Below are positions 24,650 through 36,300 of a stretch of 64,000 bases of DNA, one piece after another. Each line of letters opens with the position of its first letter. The first letter of the stretch is position 1. The translations under genes were made by a program, and so were the position numbers. This DNA comes from Cryptomeria japonica (lineage: Eukaryota; Streptophyta; Pinopsida; Cupressales; Cupressaceae): positions 668,859,852 to 668,923,851 of the forward strand of contig NC_081412.1 of the NCBI RefSeq assembly GCF_030272615.1, given 5' to 3'. The notes beneath the pieces are model-generated. The model was given only the letters and a program-made list of their open reading frames with translations, made no database searches and was not told the origin of the DNA.

Positions 24650-26306
24650 ATGCCCTACATTCTCTTCCATGACTTATCCATTAATTGTTGTAATAACTTG
24701 AACAATTATTTTAATAAAATACTTTTGATTTAATTATGTTTAACCCTAACTAATGATAACTCATATTTATTCATTGATTTGCATTCATTGATACGCCAAA
24801 TTACACTAAAACTAAACTCATGGTTTTAACTAGAAAATTTTGGATTCAAGTGTTTAACCAAATTGGCCAAGGGCTTCGATTTTCTTAATGTTAACACAAC
24901 AATATTAATAACCTTTAGGACCCATGAGCCAACTCTTAGAGAAAAAACCTTTGGATCTTTCTTATTAAAATAAGTTAGAAATACATTCGAGGACACTACA
25001 ACATCTACAGATTTGATAGCATAAACTATTATGCTTAAACGTACATACCTAGTAGATTTTGTAACCGAATGCAGCGTATTTAACATTTGACTTGAATCTA
25101 ACATAGATCTAGAAATTTTCTTCATGTTTACATAATAGCATTACAATCAAGAATATAAATCAGACTCATAAAGATGCAAGATAAATAAGAGAGAATTCTC
25201 TATAATAGCTGTTTTGAAATACATTACAATATTGCAACGACAACTATAACAAACTGATAAATATGGTGCTTGCTCCCACAATAACTGGAATGTTGTGCAA
25301 TTCAATATAGCTAAAGATCTGTGACCTTGAAGATCACGTACAACCTTTGAGAGATTGTCTTGTCAAGTAAAAGGGTTTCCATTCTCATGCTTGGGTGACC
25401 AAAGGGTTTTTGTCCTTTGTTCTTTGCAAATTTGAGGGTTTTTGTCTTCCAATTTGAATTTTCAAACACTAGTCTGCAAAACAATGTCAACTGGGATTCC
25501 AACTTGGAGAATGATTAGTAATCTAGAACAATGAAATATCCTGAAATATATCTCCTTTGGTGTAATTGAATGGCCTGGGGAAGAGATTCATCACTATCAG
25601 CCCTTAATTTCATTACTATTAGTGGCGCCCTTTGATCTTTGTGTAGGGTAGAGAAGACCTTGCAGAAACCTTTGAAGTGGTGACAAAACTCAATCACCAT
25701 TTTAATAAAACATGGTCGTTGTCATCCTTCAAGTTGTATGATCATGTGAATCTACACCCCTGTTAAGATTAAACAATGTTTCTAGCCAAGAAACCCTTTA
25801 GGAGTTGTGTAGTCAACTTTGGCATTGATGGTGGCTCAAAGCTGTGTTGGGAGGTAGATGAGGTGAACATTATAAATAGGTATTAATGTTGGAGTTTGAG
25901 GGTTAAGGATATTGCATGATGCATACCATAGGTTGAGAGTTGTGTAGGCATTTCGGTAGGTAGAAGTTTGAAACTTTGATAATGGGAAGGTTGAGAGTAA
26001 TGTTTGGCAGAAAGGTATATTGTGATGGAAAAGTATGAAACTTTGATAGGAATGGAGGAGAAATGGGGTTGAGCAAAAAGGCACGCTAATATGGTAAAGT
26101 TTGGAAGTTCGGTGGGAACCAAGGAGAAGTTGGACTTTAGACAAAAAGACATGTTGGTACAATGAACTTCAAAAAGTTCGACAGGAACTAAGGAGAAGTC
26201 GAACTTAGACATAAAAGCATGCTGCGACAATAAACTTTGAAAGTCCAACAACTTATGGACACTTAGAAATATTACATAAAACACCCCACACTTAGAATAT
26301 TTGAGA
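24650..26306. other. Gene-free stretch between the two nests
   Basis: AT-rich decayed sequence. Short minus-strand open frames (24826-25125 and 25883-26284) have no recognised match. The right end holds the tandem array listed separately. Confidence 0.5.
25970..26240. repeat. Degenerate ~64-bp tandem array with internal palindrome
   Basis: About four decayed units. The clearest has AAGTTCGAC at 26174-26182 and its reverse complement GTCGAACTT at 26198-26206, followed by GACATAAAAGCATG. Confidence 0.6.
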
Positions 26307-27563
26307 CCTTTTGTAATGTCCCTTTTATTGGATTACCTTGTAATTTTCCTTAAATTAACAAATCCAAAAGAAGCTAGGACCATAATATATTTAGAGGTGT
26401 AATCCTTTTGAATAAGATGAGATAAGTCTGCCTTGGAAATCTGCAACCAAGTTAGATAATGATGTAGATATAATTCATAGAATATTTCCATTTCTAGAGC
26501 CAAGGGATATACATACTTATTTCACATAACAAATCTAAATGATTATATGGGGGTTCAACCATAATGAGGGTAGAGTTGGGTGACATGATAAGGTGCCCCA
26601 AACATCCCCTACCATAGGCCCAAGGGTGGAAACTTTGTCTCACTTGGCCTCATGTGGTCCTTAACCATTCTCATGAGGTGTACCTAGTGGGGTTTTGTTG
26701 ATGTGTCTTTTGTACACGACCAGACACAAAATAAAATACCTAAAGGTACCTTATCCTCTCTTGAACAAAGTTTCCCGATTGCTGAAGATCTCGCTGAAGG
26801 ATCAATCGAAGTAACTCCAAGGTTCTGATATGTAGGTTCTCTAAGTGTGGATAAGCTCTTTGCGGTACGATGTGATTTTGCTGGAATCACAAGGGGACTT
26901 ACACTTGATGACCTGAGCGTCGGATTTGCTGGAATCACAAGTCCTATTTACTAACTGGAAGATAAAGAAATGGCAAAAGATACAGGGTTCAGGAAGTCTA
27001 CTCTAAGACCTAGAATGCGAGAAGATGGATGAATGACTAGGTGGAGTCCTACTGGGCTGGGTCTCACCATTAGGTTGAACAATTCAACACCAACTCAGTG
27101 CGATCTTTTATGGGATGTTTCAAATATGTCCAAATCGTACACCATCAGATACTGATCACCATTCAAGATAATGCGTGAACTACAGAGGTGTTATGACTCA
27201 GGATTAAGCTCGTTCTATGCCAGTTGACCACGCAAGGCGCTCTTACAGTCAGCAAAAGGCTAGTGGTTTGGACTAGGTGGATTCCATGCGAGTGCATTCA
27301 ATAACTTCTTTCATTCAACTTAATTATCTATCATCTAAAATGAAGATTCAACAAGAGACCATGCATATTGCAAAGAAACAACACACTTCACCATAACTTC
27401 AATGAAAATGGAGTTTATTTACAATCAATGGCAACAATTTCTTGCCTTGTCCTCCTAATCTACTCTAATTGCTATTCTATCAGTTGACTATTCACTATTT
27501 CTAACTATTCACCCACTATTAACTATTAACTAACTATTAACTTTTACAAATGAGGAGCCATGG

Positions 27564-27654
27564 CTTATATAGAGAAACCCTTTACAAATAGACGACTCTG
27601 ATTGACTTAGAACCAATGGCTAGGATTACAAGATAGAAACCCTAATTAGGGTTT
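27564..27654 (-). promoter_or_regulatory. TATA box and telobox palindrome of copy D
   Basis: On the minus strand TATATAAG (27564-27571) lies about 870 bp before the element's 3' end. About 70 bp upstream is the perfect 18-bp palindrome AAACCCTAATTAGGGTTT (27637-27654), which holds the plant telobox AAACCCTAA. Copy C has the same pair. Confidence 0.65.
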
Positions 27655-28284
27655 GTTACAACAAACTTCCTTAGCCAATTAGAAAATTACATTTCAAGAG
27701 TGAGGACCAATAAGAAGCAGGGGTAGGTACCTCGAAGTTTGTGTCGTCCCTGATGAGTCAGGTACATTGAATCTGGACATGCTGAGGTGGACCAATCCGA
27801 CTGGAGTAGTGACTGGGCTGCCACCTTGTCTGATGTCTGTGTCTTGGTTGATCTCCTTTCTGTCTCAATTTGATGAATGATGTACCTCTTTTACTTCCAA
27901 GTGCTTGATGAGGCCTTCTTATCGTCAAGTCTTCCTTCTCCGATAGCATATCTCGCCCTGAAGTGCTGGCAAAGCCTTTCTTTGTCATCTTGTGGTAAAA
28001 TGAGGTCTTGAGGCTAACTTGAACCCCTTGAACACCCCTAGTCTTCCAACGCTTCAAAGCACCTTGAATCCTCCCTTTTGCCCATGGAACGTCCTTGATG
28101 ATGATGGACTGGAGGAGGTCGTCTTTGTCCTGGCTTGGTCTTCTTTCATCTGCAAAACAAACCAAAAGATGATTAAGGACATAATAAATTCATTCTAACA
28201 TAGCATTTTCTACCTTAAATCATCACCAAGAAGACATCAAAATGAAGTTTGCTCAAGATTCTCCCCAAGGATAGGCCCTATAAG

Positions 28285-28985
28285 AATTTCGCTCTGGATC
28301 CTTTGGAAGGGTCAGGAGCAAAATTTGCATTCCTGGCCAATTTAGACCTCATTTCATCATAATCTCACAACTAGCCCTTTGCCTAGCTCAAACAGGGTAA
28401 AAAAATAGGAGTTTCAAAGGATTTCGCTCTGGCCCCTCTGGAAGGGTCAGGAGCGAAATTTGCATTTTAGGACAAAATCTTCACAACTTGTGACCACAAC
28501 TTGCTCAAATGCATGTCTAAGGATCCCTTTAATCTCAACCAACATCAAGCTTGATGCAAAATTGGAGAAAAATGGAGTTTTTGAGGATTTCGCTTTGGAC
28601 CCTTTGGAAGGTTCAGGAGCGAAATTTTAGTTTAGGCTCAAGTTCTATCACTCCTCCACTCCGAAATATCTTCCAAGGCAAGCATACACTAATATTTTCT
28701 CCACCAAGGCCTAGTAATCCATCTCCTGATCTTCATTATGAGCAATTTAGGTGAAATTAAGAATTTCACTATGGACCCTTTGGAAGGGTCAGGAGCGAAA
28801 TTCATTCTTTAGCTCAAAATCCTTACCTCTTGGACTCATAACCTATTCAAATGCAAACTTGTGGCAATCTTCAAGCCCAATCCACCTTGATCACTATCTT
28901 GGCCTAGCACAAACTTTGGAGGATAAGATGGTTTTTTAGGATTTTCGCTCTAGACCCTTTGGAAGGGTCAGGAGCAAAAATCTTG
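28285..28985 (-). repeat. Hairpin array of copy D, left segment
   Basis: Five hairpins of the form TTTCGCTCTGGACCCTT and AAGGGTCAGGAGCGAAAT around TGG, starting (first C of CGCTC) at 28290, 28425, 28591, 28768 and 28946. It is the continuation of the array at 36301-37790, cut by the insertion of copy C. Confidence 0.9.
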
Positions 28986-29015
28986 TTTTGAGCTTATTTC
29001 TTCATTCTTTCAACC

Positions 29016-29066
29016 TGTTGTGACCATTTCACACATCGCCCCATTAAAATGGGGACCCCCTCTTTT
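29016..29066 (+). other. Conserved terminal double palindrome
   Basis: TGTGA...TCACA followed by CCCCATT...AATGGGG within the first 50 bp. Both palindromes recur at the starts of the copies at 2152, 5472 (weaker) and 38374, while the bases in their loops differ. They could bind a protein or fold in RNA. Confidence 0.7.
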
Positions 29067-29328
29067 TGCTCGGTTTCGCCTGTTCTTCTCTCTGCTTTTA
29101 GGGTTTTGGGTTAGTGAGTCTGTCTAGGTTTAGTCGGAATTTTGAAGGCAAGTCCAAATTTGCCTAAGTGTTAATGATGGGATTTTGAAATTTTGTCCGA
29201 TTGAGTGATTTTGACCAAATTTTGGAAATTTTGATAATTGATCCCAGGCCTTGGAGATAGCCTAATTTTGCCTTGTGAAGTGACTGAAGTCCTAAAATCT
29301 TGGTATTTTGGCCTATGGAAGCAAAATC

Positions 29329-31090
29329 GCTCCTGTCCCTCTGTCAGGGACCAGGGCGAAATTGGTATTTTTATGCATCTTGGTTATTAATGTGTTTCAT
29401 TCGTCTTGTGCAGGATCGCCAGGAGGAGCAGTTGAACACTAATTGAAAGTTTTGAAGATTTTGAGAGTCAAAAATGGCAAGTTTTTTAAGGTTTAAGGTT
29501 AAATCGCTCCTGTCCCTCAGCCAGGGACCAGGACGAAATGGCTTACTTAGACCATTTTGGGCCTCATTTTGATCAAATTAAAGCGTTAAGGACATAATGA
29601 AAGGTGAAATCAACATGATGGAGCACCAGGATTTAGTCGTTTGCAATAAAAAGTTGATCATTTGCCCTAAAAGGACAAAATCGCTCCTGTCCCTCACTGA
29701 AGGACCGGAGCTTGTTTCTTAAAATTCAACTGTCCTTGCAGGACCAAGACGATTTTTGGATTGGAAGAGATAAAGGAGGACATCTTTTGTCCATTGAATA
29801 TAATTTGAAGAAATTTGCAAACAAGGAAATGTGCCAGAAGGACAAAATCGCTCCTGTCCCTCACTGAAGGACCAGCTTGAAATCCAAGATCGCCTTGTCC
29901 TTGCAGGATTTGAACAATTTCACGATTTGAGAAGAACAAGGGAGGTACATTTTACTCGTTGAATATAATTTGATTGCACCTCGAAGGAGAAAATTGGCCC
30001 TAGAAGCAAAATCGCTCCTGTCCCTCTCCCAGGGACCAGGGCGAATTTAAAAGGTAGCTCCCGTCCCTCTCCCAGGGACCAGAGCGATTTCCTCCTAAGG
30101 CGAATTTTTCACAAAGTTAAAGCAAGTTTCATGTCAAAGATGAGTGAAGGGGAGCATAATGAGTCCGTTGAAGACAAATTTGAAAGTTGGCAAAGCACGA
30201 ATGAGCTTACAAATGAAAGTTCGCTCCTGTCCTTCAGTCAAGGACCAGGGCGAAATCTTGGTTACTTAGCCTTCCCTTCTAAATTTTGAAGAATCTAGGC
30301 CAAGGTACGAGGTGGCGATGATGTTTGGAACGCTTCGAAGAAGAAGAAAATTGCAAGGACCATGAAAAGTGATGAAATTGCCCAAGGCGCTCCTGTCCCT
30401 CTCCTAGGGACCAGAGCGAAATGTCCAAGTATGCTTAATTTTGAGGTGTCACTTCCGTTTCAAACGTTCAAGAAGGAGTAAGAGACACCATTTTACGCTT
30501 TGAAGGCAATTAAAAGTTGATATGAACAAGGATGAGCACAAGGAACAAAGGTTCGCTCCTGTCCTTCAGTCAAGGACCAGAGCGATTTCAATGAAGACCT
30601 TCATTCCTTCCACAAACCACGCCAAGGCAAAGTTACACAAGATCGAATATGTCCTTGGAAGGATGATGGACAAGGAACCAAACGTCAAAAAGTGACTAAC
30701 TTGAGCAAAGATGCAAAATCGCTCCTGTCCTTCAGTCAAGGACCAGGGCGATTTCTACTAAACTGGTCATTTCCTTCAAAAAATTACGTCAAGGCAAGGT
30801 TACCCAAGGTTGAAAATGTCTTTAAGAAGATGATGAATGAGAGGTTAACGACAAAAGGTTGACAAATTTGAGCTAAATGCAAAGTTCGCTCCTATCCTTC
30901 AGTCAAGGACCAGGGCGATAATGGTTCTAAGAGGCATTCATTTACAAAATTGAATGGATCAAGCTCAAGATTCCCAATTAAATTGCCAGTTTGGACGTCC
31001 AAGATGTGATTTTGAACGTAAGAAGCGAGAAATACTAGACCAAAATGAAGAAGCGCTCCTGTCCCTCTCCCAGGGACCAGAGCGATGAGG
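29329..31090 (+). repeat. Hairpin array of copy C, spacing 164-167 or 176-177 bp
   Basis: Twelve hairpins, arms CGCTCCTGTCCCT and AGGGACCAGGGCG with loops of 3-5 nt. Starts: 29329, 29505, 29682, 29849, 30013, 30057, 30222, 30388, 30554, 30720, 30887, 31054. Gaps: 176, 177, 167, 164, 44, 165, 166, 166, 166, 167, 167. Spacers keep their length but little of their sequence. The hairpin is the reverse-complement form of that in copy D. Confidence 0.95.
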
Positions 31091-31965
31091 TTAATGTTCA
31101 TTTTTCTTCCCATGCCTAGGGGCCAACATCATTTTCAAATTGCATTAAATGCTAAAATTCGATAAAACTTGAAATATTCAATTAAAATTAGCATTTAAAA
31201 ATAGCGCATGAGGTATTTAATGATTAATTTAACCCTTTAAAAAAAAATCGAAATTATTAATTATAAAGGTGTTTAAATTAATTAATTATTAATTTAAATA
31301 AAAAAGGGAGAGCGCTTGGGTTTTATTTTTCATATTTTTACAAAGTCGGCCTCCATTTTTATTTGAAATTTATTTATTATTTGCCTATTTTCAAAAGTCG
31401 GCCCAGGGGGATTGTAGAGGTGAGCGCCTATAAAGGAGAGGTAGGTTATGGCATTTCAAATCATCATTTAATCATCGTTGTTCACATGCGATTTTGGAGA
31501 GGTGAATAAAGAGCGAATTTCATCAAGAATACAAGGTGCGAAGTCTCATCAAGGGGAGTGCGAATTTGGTTTGAAGAGGAGCGAATTCTCTATCATCACG
31601 TTGAAGACCCCAAGGTGGTGGAATTGACAAGGAAGGCGCCTTCGCTAGAGGAGGATCACGTTGTAAACTACAAACTTCGATTTGGCCTAGGCGAATTTCC
31701 TTATTTTGCATTCTTTTGTTAGAGTTAACTCTCAAAGTGAGGTATGGCGAAGTCTTTCTTGTCAAAATTTTGAATTTTAATCGTCATAGTCTCAATCTTG
31801 AATTTTGAATTTTGAAATTTTGAAATTTCTAGTAGCTCAATCGTATTTAGGAAATGATAACTCAAAGACTTATCATGAAGTTTCCTAAATTCAATCTTTA
31901 ATCTAATCTATATTTCTACATTGCAAAATCTATTACTTATTATGAAATGTTGTGTAGGTGTTACG
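31091..31965 (+). other. AT-rich leader of copy C before the coding region
   Basis: No gene seen. 31130-31400 is AT-rich with runs of ATTAATTA. 31930-31960 ends in TGTTGTGTAG directly before the start region, a possible splice acceptor. Copy A has a comparable AG-ended tract before its ATGGCG. Confidence 0.4.
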
Positions 31966-34191
31966 ATGGCGACCCCGAAGGCGGGAGCATCCACCAGTCG
32001 TCCAGCTCTCATGAAGGAAGATCAAAAGAATGAAGAATTGGAGACCAAGATCGTGTCGAAGTGGAGCAACATTGGAGATACCAACTTGGGAAACTTCAGT
32101 ACGAAGAAGTTTCGAGAGGTCCCTTACATTGGCAAGCCATCACCTGTCGCCAGGAGAATAATTGAAAGTGGCATCATTAAGGTGGCCGGCTTCCCTCCAG
32201 CAATCCAGTGCCATGAGTTGATGATCGAGTGTGCTCGCCATTATGATCCACAGTCCAGATCGATCGTGTCCAAGGAAGGAAACACTTTAGCTTACCTTTC
32301 AGAGGAGGCTATCAGTGAGGCTTTCCATCTTCCAGAGCACAGAGATATGATTTACAAAAGCATAGAAGGAGCCAGGTCCATGTACGAGGATGATCCAGAC
32401 ACTTGCCTAAGCATCATCAATAAGAACTGGTTACTCAAGAGTCGTCCTCGCCTGAGCAAGATTCCGAACACACCACATAGGATCGACTTCCAGGAGGAGT
32501 ACAGAGATTTGATAACACTACTCAACCGAGTCACAGGAGCTCCTAAGGCCTTCTATTTTGAGAAGTGGATGTTCTACTTCATCCAAGTGATAGTTCAGGG
32601 GAAAGGAACAATTCATTGGGCTAGAATGATTAGCCATTGCTTGGAGGTACAGTTAAGGAGACTGAAGGCTACCAAGTCCTTCCGCATGAGTTCATACATC
32701 ATATATGCCTTGATCAGGAGCTTTGAATATGCGGGACTACCTCATAGAGGAGTGATTGGAAGAGGGCCCTATGTTCACTTGCATCATCCGCCAGGAAGTA
32801 ACTACAAGTTAGCCAATGATACCTTCACGATGAACATCACTAGGACATTGCAAGGCGGGATTCACAATCGACTATCTCAGGATGCACAAGAGCTAGTAAA
32901 GAGGTACGGTGCTTGGTTTATCCAATTTCCAAAATTTACATATATTAGAGTGCATGGATGTCCTTCACCTCCATACATGTTGCCGAGATATCCGACAGAT
33001 AGAATAGTGTTACTTGAGGTAACTAGACAGTTGGCAGCTTATGCGAAGGCATTCAGACACAGACATGGAAATGGAGTCCCTGTGCCTATCATATTAGGGA
33101 ATTCAGTTGAGGTATGTCCTAATGCTCTAGTCATGGATGATGCAGAGAAGGAGTTAGCTTTATATTCATTTTCATTCTTTGCCTTGAGAGAGAGCTTTGA
33201 TCCTTATGGGTATATAGAGGAGACAGTCGGTAGGAAATACAAGCATGAGTTTCAGATAGAAGACTTTGTGATGAATCTCTCAGATGATCTTGAAGTGAAA
33301 AGAAAGATGCATTCTAGATTGCCTTTAGATTTCATCAGGAAATGCAAGATTTACAAAGTAGCCGACCAAGCTCAGGACAGTGGCAGGCATCTCCAATCAT
33401 CTTATGACCGAGAAAGCAAATCAGTGAGGCTAGATTGGAATGAACTCGAGGTTGTGGATCTAGATGCTTTGATGGCTCCAGTTTTGTCTTGTACTCGCAG
33501 ATGGGTTGATGTGCAACATCAGAAGTTGAGAGAGCAGGGCATAGCTATGACTTTCACTTTGGAGGAAAGACCAGCAGAGGGTGGAGCAAGTGTAAGTGAA
33601 GGTAATCCTAATCCCAGAAGTGCAAGCGAAGGCAACCTCAGAAGCGTAAGTGAAGGCAATCCCCATCCGAGAGGTTCGAAGAGGAAAGAGAGACTTGAGA
33701 AAAGAGAATCCTCCAAGAAGAAGCCAGAGGCCAACCGAGATCGTTCATCCGGCACATCTTCTCGACAAGAGAAGAGGACACTTGAAGTGGAGGAGTCTAT
33801 GGAATCAATGGTACAGAACGATAAACAGGAAGAAGAACAGGCACCTCAACGATCATCAAGTCGATCTCTCCAAGTCGATGAGCTACATGAAGACAAGAAC
33901 GATGACGAGGTAACATCTCCTCTCAGAGAAGAAGAAACATTGCATAAGGAGATAAAGGTTAGAGAAACAAGATCTGCCATTCCAGATTGGTTGAAGGAGA
34001 GACTGACAAGGGTGATTGTGATCGAGGACGAAGACAATGTGATTGATTTAGAGAGCCTTGTTGGAAATTCTCAGGAAGTGACAGAAAGGAGGAAGGCCAC
34101 TAAGATGTCTAAGATGATCAGAGATGAGACAGGATCCAGGAAATTGCAGATAGCTACACCAGCAATTTCCTCGCAGAGGAATATGATGTAG
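31966..34191 (+). CDS. Family protein of copy C, main open region (about 740 residues)
   Basis: I do not recognise a named family. The ATGGCG at 31966 is chosen because copy A has an ATGGCG at the matching place and its context suits plant translation. The frame stays open upstream only through a non-ATG codon. The first ~480 residues look globular and rich in aromatic residues (AGFPPAIQCHELMIECARHY, FEKWMFYFIQ, WARMISHCLEVQLRRL, FIQFPKFTYIRVHGC, LPLDFIRKCKIYK), and the same words recur in copy A. The middle of this part weakly recalls the 'putative plant transposon protein' domain of many plant elements (inference). Residues ~530-740 are charged and low in complexity, with a basic cluster (KRKERLEKRESSKKKPE) that could be a nuclear signal. 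No protease, polymerase or integrase motifs are seen. A second block continues at 34284-35147. Element-borne; treated as a fossil. Confidence 0.7.
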   Translation: MATPKAGASTSRPALMKEDQKNEELETKIVSKWSNIGDTNLGNFSTKKFREVPYIGKPSPVARRIIESGIIKVAGFPPAIQCHELMIECARHYDPQSRSIVSKEGNTLAYLSEEAISEAFHLPEHRDMIYKSIEGARSMYEDDPDTCLSIINKNWLLKSRPRLSKIPNTPHRIDFQEEYRDLITLLNRVTGAPKAFYFEKWMFYFIQVIVQGKGTIHWARMISHCLEVQLRRLKATKSFRMSSYIIYALIRSFEYAGLPHRGVIGRGPYVHLHHPPGSNYKLANDTFTMNITRTLQGGIHNRLSQDAQELVKRYGAWFIQFPKFTYIRVHGCPSPPYMLPRYPTDRIVLLEVTRQLAAYAKAFRHRHGNGVPVPIILGNSVEVCPNALVMDDAEKELALYSFSFFALRESFDPYGYIEETVGRKYKHEFQIEDFVMNLSDDLEVKRKMHSRLPLDFIRKCKIYKVADQAQDSGRHLQSSYDRESKSVRLDWNELEVVDLDALMAPVLSCTRRWVDVQHQKLREQGIAMTFTLEERPAEGGASVSEGNPNPRSASEGNLRSVSEGNPHPRGSKRKERLEKRESSKKKPEANRDRSSGTSSRQEKRTLEVEESMESMVQNDKQEEEQAPQRSSSRSLQVDELHEDKNDDEVTSPLREEETLHKEIKVRETRSAIPDWLKERLTRVIVIEDEDNVIDLESLVGNSQEVTERRKATKMSKMIRDETGSRKLQIATPAISSQRNMM

Positions 34192-34283
34192 AGACATTTG
34201 AGCTTGGTCCACCCACAGCCAAGCAGACACTAGATGAGGCCACCGATTCATTTGAAGCATTAAAAGACAAGCTTAGGGAAGAA

Positions 34284-35147
34284 ATGGAGAAAAATAGAAA
34301 GCTTGAAAGAGAGGTCGGTGCATGGAGAAGCTACTTCAGCCATCTCAATCAGCCTTTAGGACATCAGGATCCAGCAAGATCTCCTGTGCAAGCACTTCCC
34401 CTTCAATCAATTGGTGAGGCAGAGAGATTCAGGAGTTTGGTCCATCTTATGAGCTCTTGGATTGACAAATCCCATACAGTTGCTATTGAATTTGCAACAA
34501 GGATGATGCAGACCATTCACTGAGCCATCCAGGTTCTTGAGATCATCCACAACTTGATGATAACAATGGCCGCCTTTGCTCATGCTAAAGATGTTATCAT
34601 TCCTGTCCTGCAAGTAATCAGACAGACTTCAAGGAAGGTCCTAGCACAAGAAAAGATAATGGATGGAGGACCTCATAGTTTACTTCAGTGGTCGACTTTA
34701 CTCCAGATGAAGGAAGTTCTCTTCGAGGATATCAGTACCAGATGCAACCATGTTGAGGGGGTCATCCACCCGATCCAGGACAGAGTGTTTGGGGTGTTAT
34801 GTACTATTCTTGGCAGGAGGATCGAAGTTGAGACAGATGTGGATTTACAGGAATTGGAAGAAAGGGTCAAGGTCATCTTTTGCAAAGATGCGAATATTAT
34901 CACAGACGAGCAACGGGACCAGATGTTTGCTACCATGCTCCTGATTGAGAAAACCAAAGAACTTGAACCTAAATGGGACACTGCTCTTCTCAAGGCTTTC
35001 GATCAGGTCATCCACTTGGAGGAACGAATGAGGAATCTTCCCGAGATTCCAATTGCTGAGATCGAAGGAATCGTGTCCAGATTCATTGCATATGCTAAAA
35101 AGGAGCATTGGAAAGGGAATAAGATTCTAGAAGAAAGGTTGTTATAG
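34284..35147 (+). CDS. C-terminal block of the family protein in copy C
   Basis: Two open stretches (34284-34523 and 34554-35147) follow the main region on the same strand. The second encodes a helical-looking 197-residue segment that ends VSRFIAYAKKEHWKGNKILEERLL-like. The same tail (SKFIAYA...LDENLLAE) closes the broken copy at 10401-11003, so this is the conserved end of the family protein. No known domain is recognised. The element is broken here at perhaps one or two points. Confidence 0.6.
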
Positions 35148-35258
35148 ATGATGTGGCACCTTAATTGTCATTGGTCTATGTCTCCTAGATTTTTGTGCCA
35201 AATTTAATATTTGGCTATGCATTTAATATTGTTCAGTAAAAAGGGGGCTATTTGTAAT

Positions 35259-35349
35259 AAACCCTAATTAGGGCTTAGGTGTCATAATCTTGGCCATTGA
35301 TCTTCTTTTTGATCTGGACCGTTCATTGTAATTGAGGATGCTATATATA
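35259..35349 (+). promoter_or_regulatory. Telobox palindrome and TATA box of copy C
   Basis: AAACCCTAATTAGGGC at 35259-35274 and TATATATA at 35342-35349, about 845 bp before the 3' end. The same pair at the same distance exists in copy D. A promoter downstream of the coding region and close to the 3' end is what the U3-R boundary of an LTR would look like. Confidence 0.65.
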
Positions 35350-36300
35350 CCCTCATTTCTTTTCTTTTTGTAATTAGAAATTAGATATCAGCATTAGACA
35401 TTAGAGATTAGAGATTAGCAATTTGAGAAGCAAGTTATTTTGTAGCAAGATTGAGCTTTGAAGAAGGAATTTCAAACAATTGTTGTTCATGATGGCTTTG
35501 AGATCAATAAAATATTGAAGTTATGGTGTTTTATTGCAATTCTTGTGGTTATCTTCATGGTTGTTCACATTCTTGAATCATTCTCAATCAAAGTAGTGTT
35601 TTTTAAGTTTGAAGGACTAAGTGTCGGGCTTGATCTTTGGTGAGATTCACTTTCCAAACCACTAGCTTCTTGCTGATTGTAGGAATGCCTTGCGTGGTCA
35701 ACTGGAGAAACTTGAATCACTTAAACCTTCAATCGTTGTTGTATCTTGGATATGTGCCTTTGTGGTAGTGTCTATGATCCTTGATGAATTGAAAGATCAT
35801 TTGTTACCTTAGAAGATCGCATCAATTTCAGTTGAGTTGTTATTTTATGGCAAAATTGAAGTTGGTAGAATCTTGCCAAGTCTCGTCCACATTGAGTCAT
35901 TCTTAGGGTTAGATTAGACTAGATTTCTTGCAAGCCCTCCTCTTTTGATCTTTTTTGAAATTGTTAGTTTAGGAAATTCTACTTCGGAAACGTAAGGCCC
36001 CTTGATGACACAGCAATCACAACGACCACTGGTGCTTATCCACACGTAGAGACCCTACTTAAAAGAACATTGGAGTCACCCTGATAGATCCTTCTTGCGA
36101 TATCTTCAGCTATCAGAGACTTTATTCAAGAGAGGATAAGGTACCCTTGGGTATTTTATTCTGTGTTAGGCTGTGTACAAAATACACGTCAACACAACCT
36201 CAGTCAACTTCAAAAGGCAAGGACACACCTTCTCACTCCCATCCACGCCATAAAAACAAAAAGTTTGACTTGATTTGCAAAGAGAAAAGGTGATCTTAAT

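Larger units (their letters stand above)
29016..36194 (+). mobile_element. Copy C of the TGTTGTGAC family, long form
   Basis: Seen: it starts TGTTGTGACCATTTCACAC, ends TACACGTCAACA, and is flanked by a perfect CAACC duplication (29011-29015 and 36195-36199). Order: terminal double palindrome, 12-hairpin array (29329-31090), AT-rich leader, long coding region (31966-35147), telobox and TATA, and about 850 bp to the 3' end. The start sequence is not repeated anywhere inside, so there are not two LTRs. Either the whole 7.2 kb is a solo LTR with a gene in its U3 part, or it is a new kind of TG...CA element. It looks close to whole, with one or two breaks. Confidence 0.9.

Noticed and set aside
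28285-31090. CRISPR-like array (regular repeats with unrelated spacers)
   Set aside because: Plant nuclear DNA, repeats are imperfect hairpins, spacers are about 130 bp, no cas genes, and the array sits inside a transposable element with clear TSDs.
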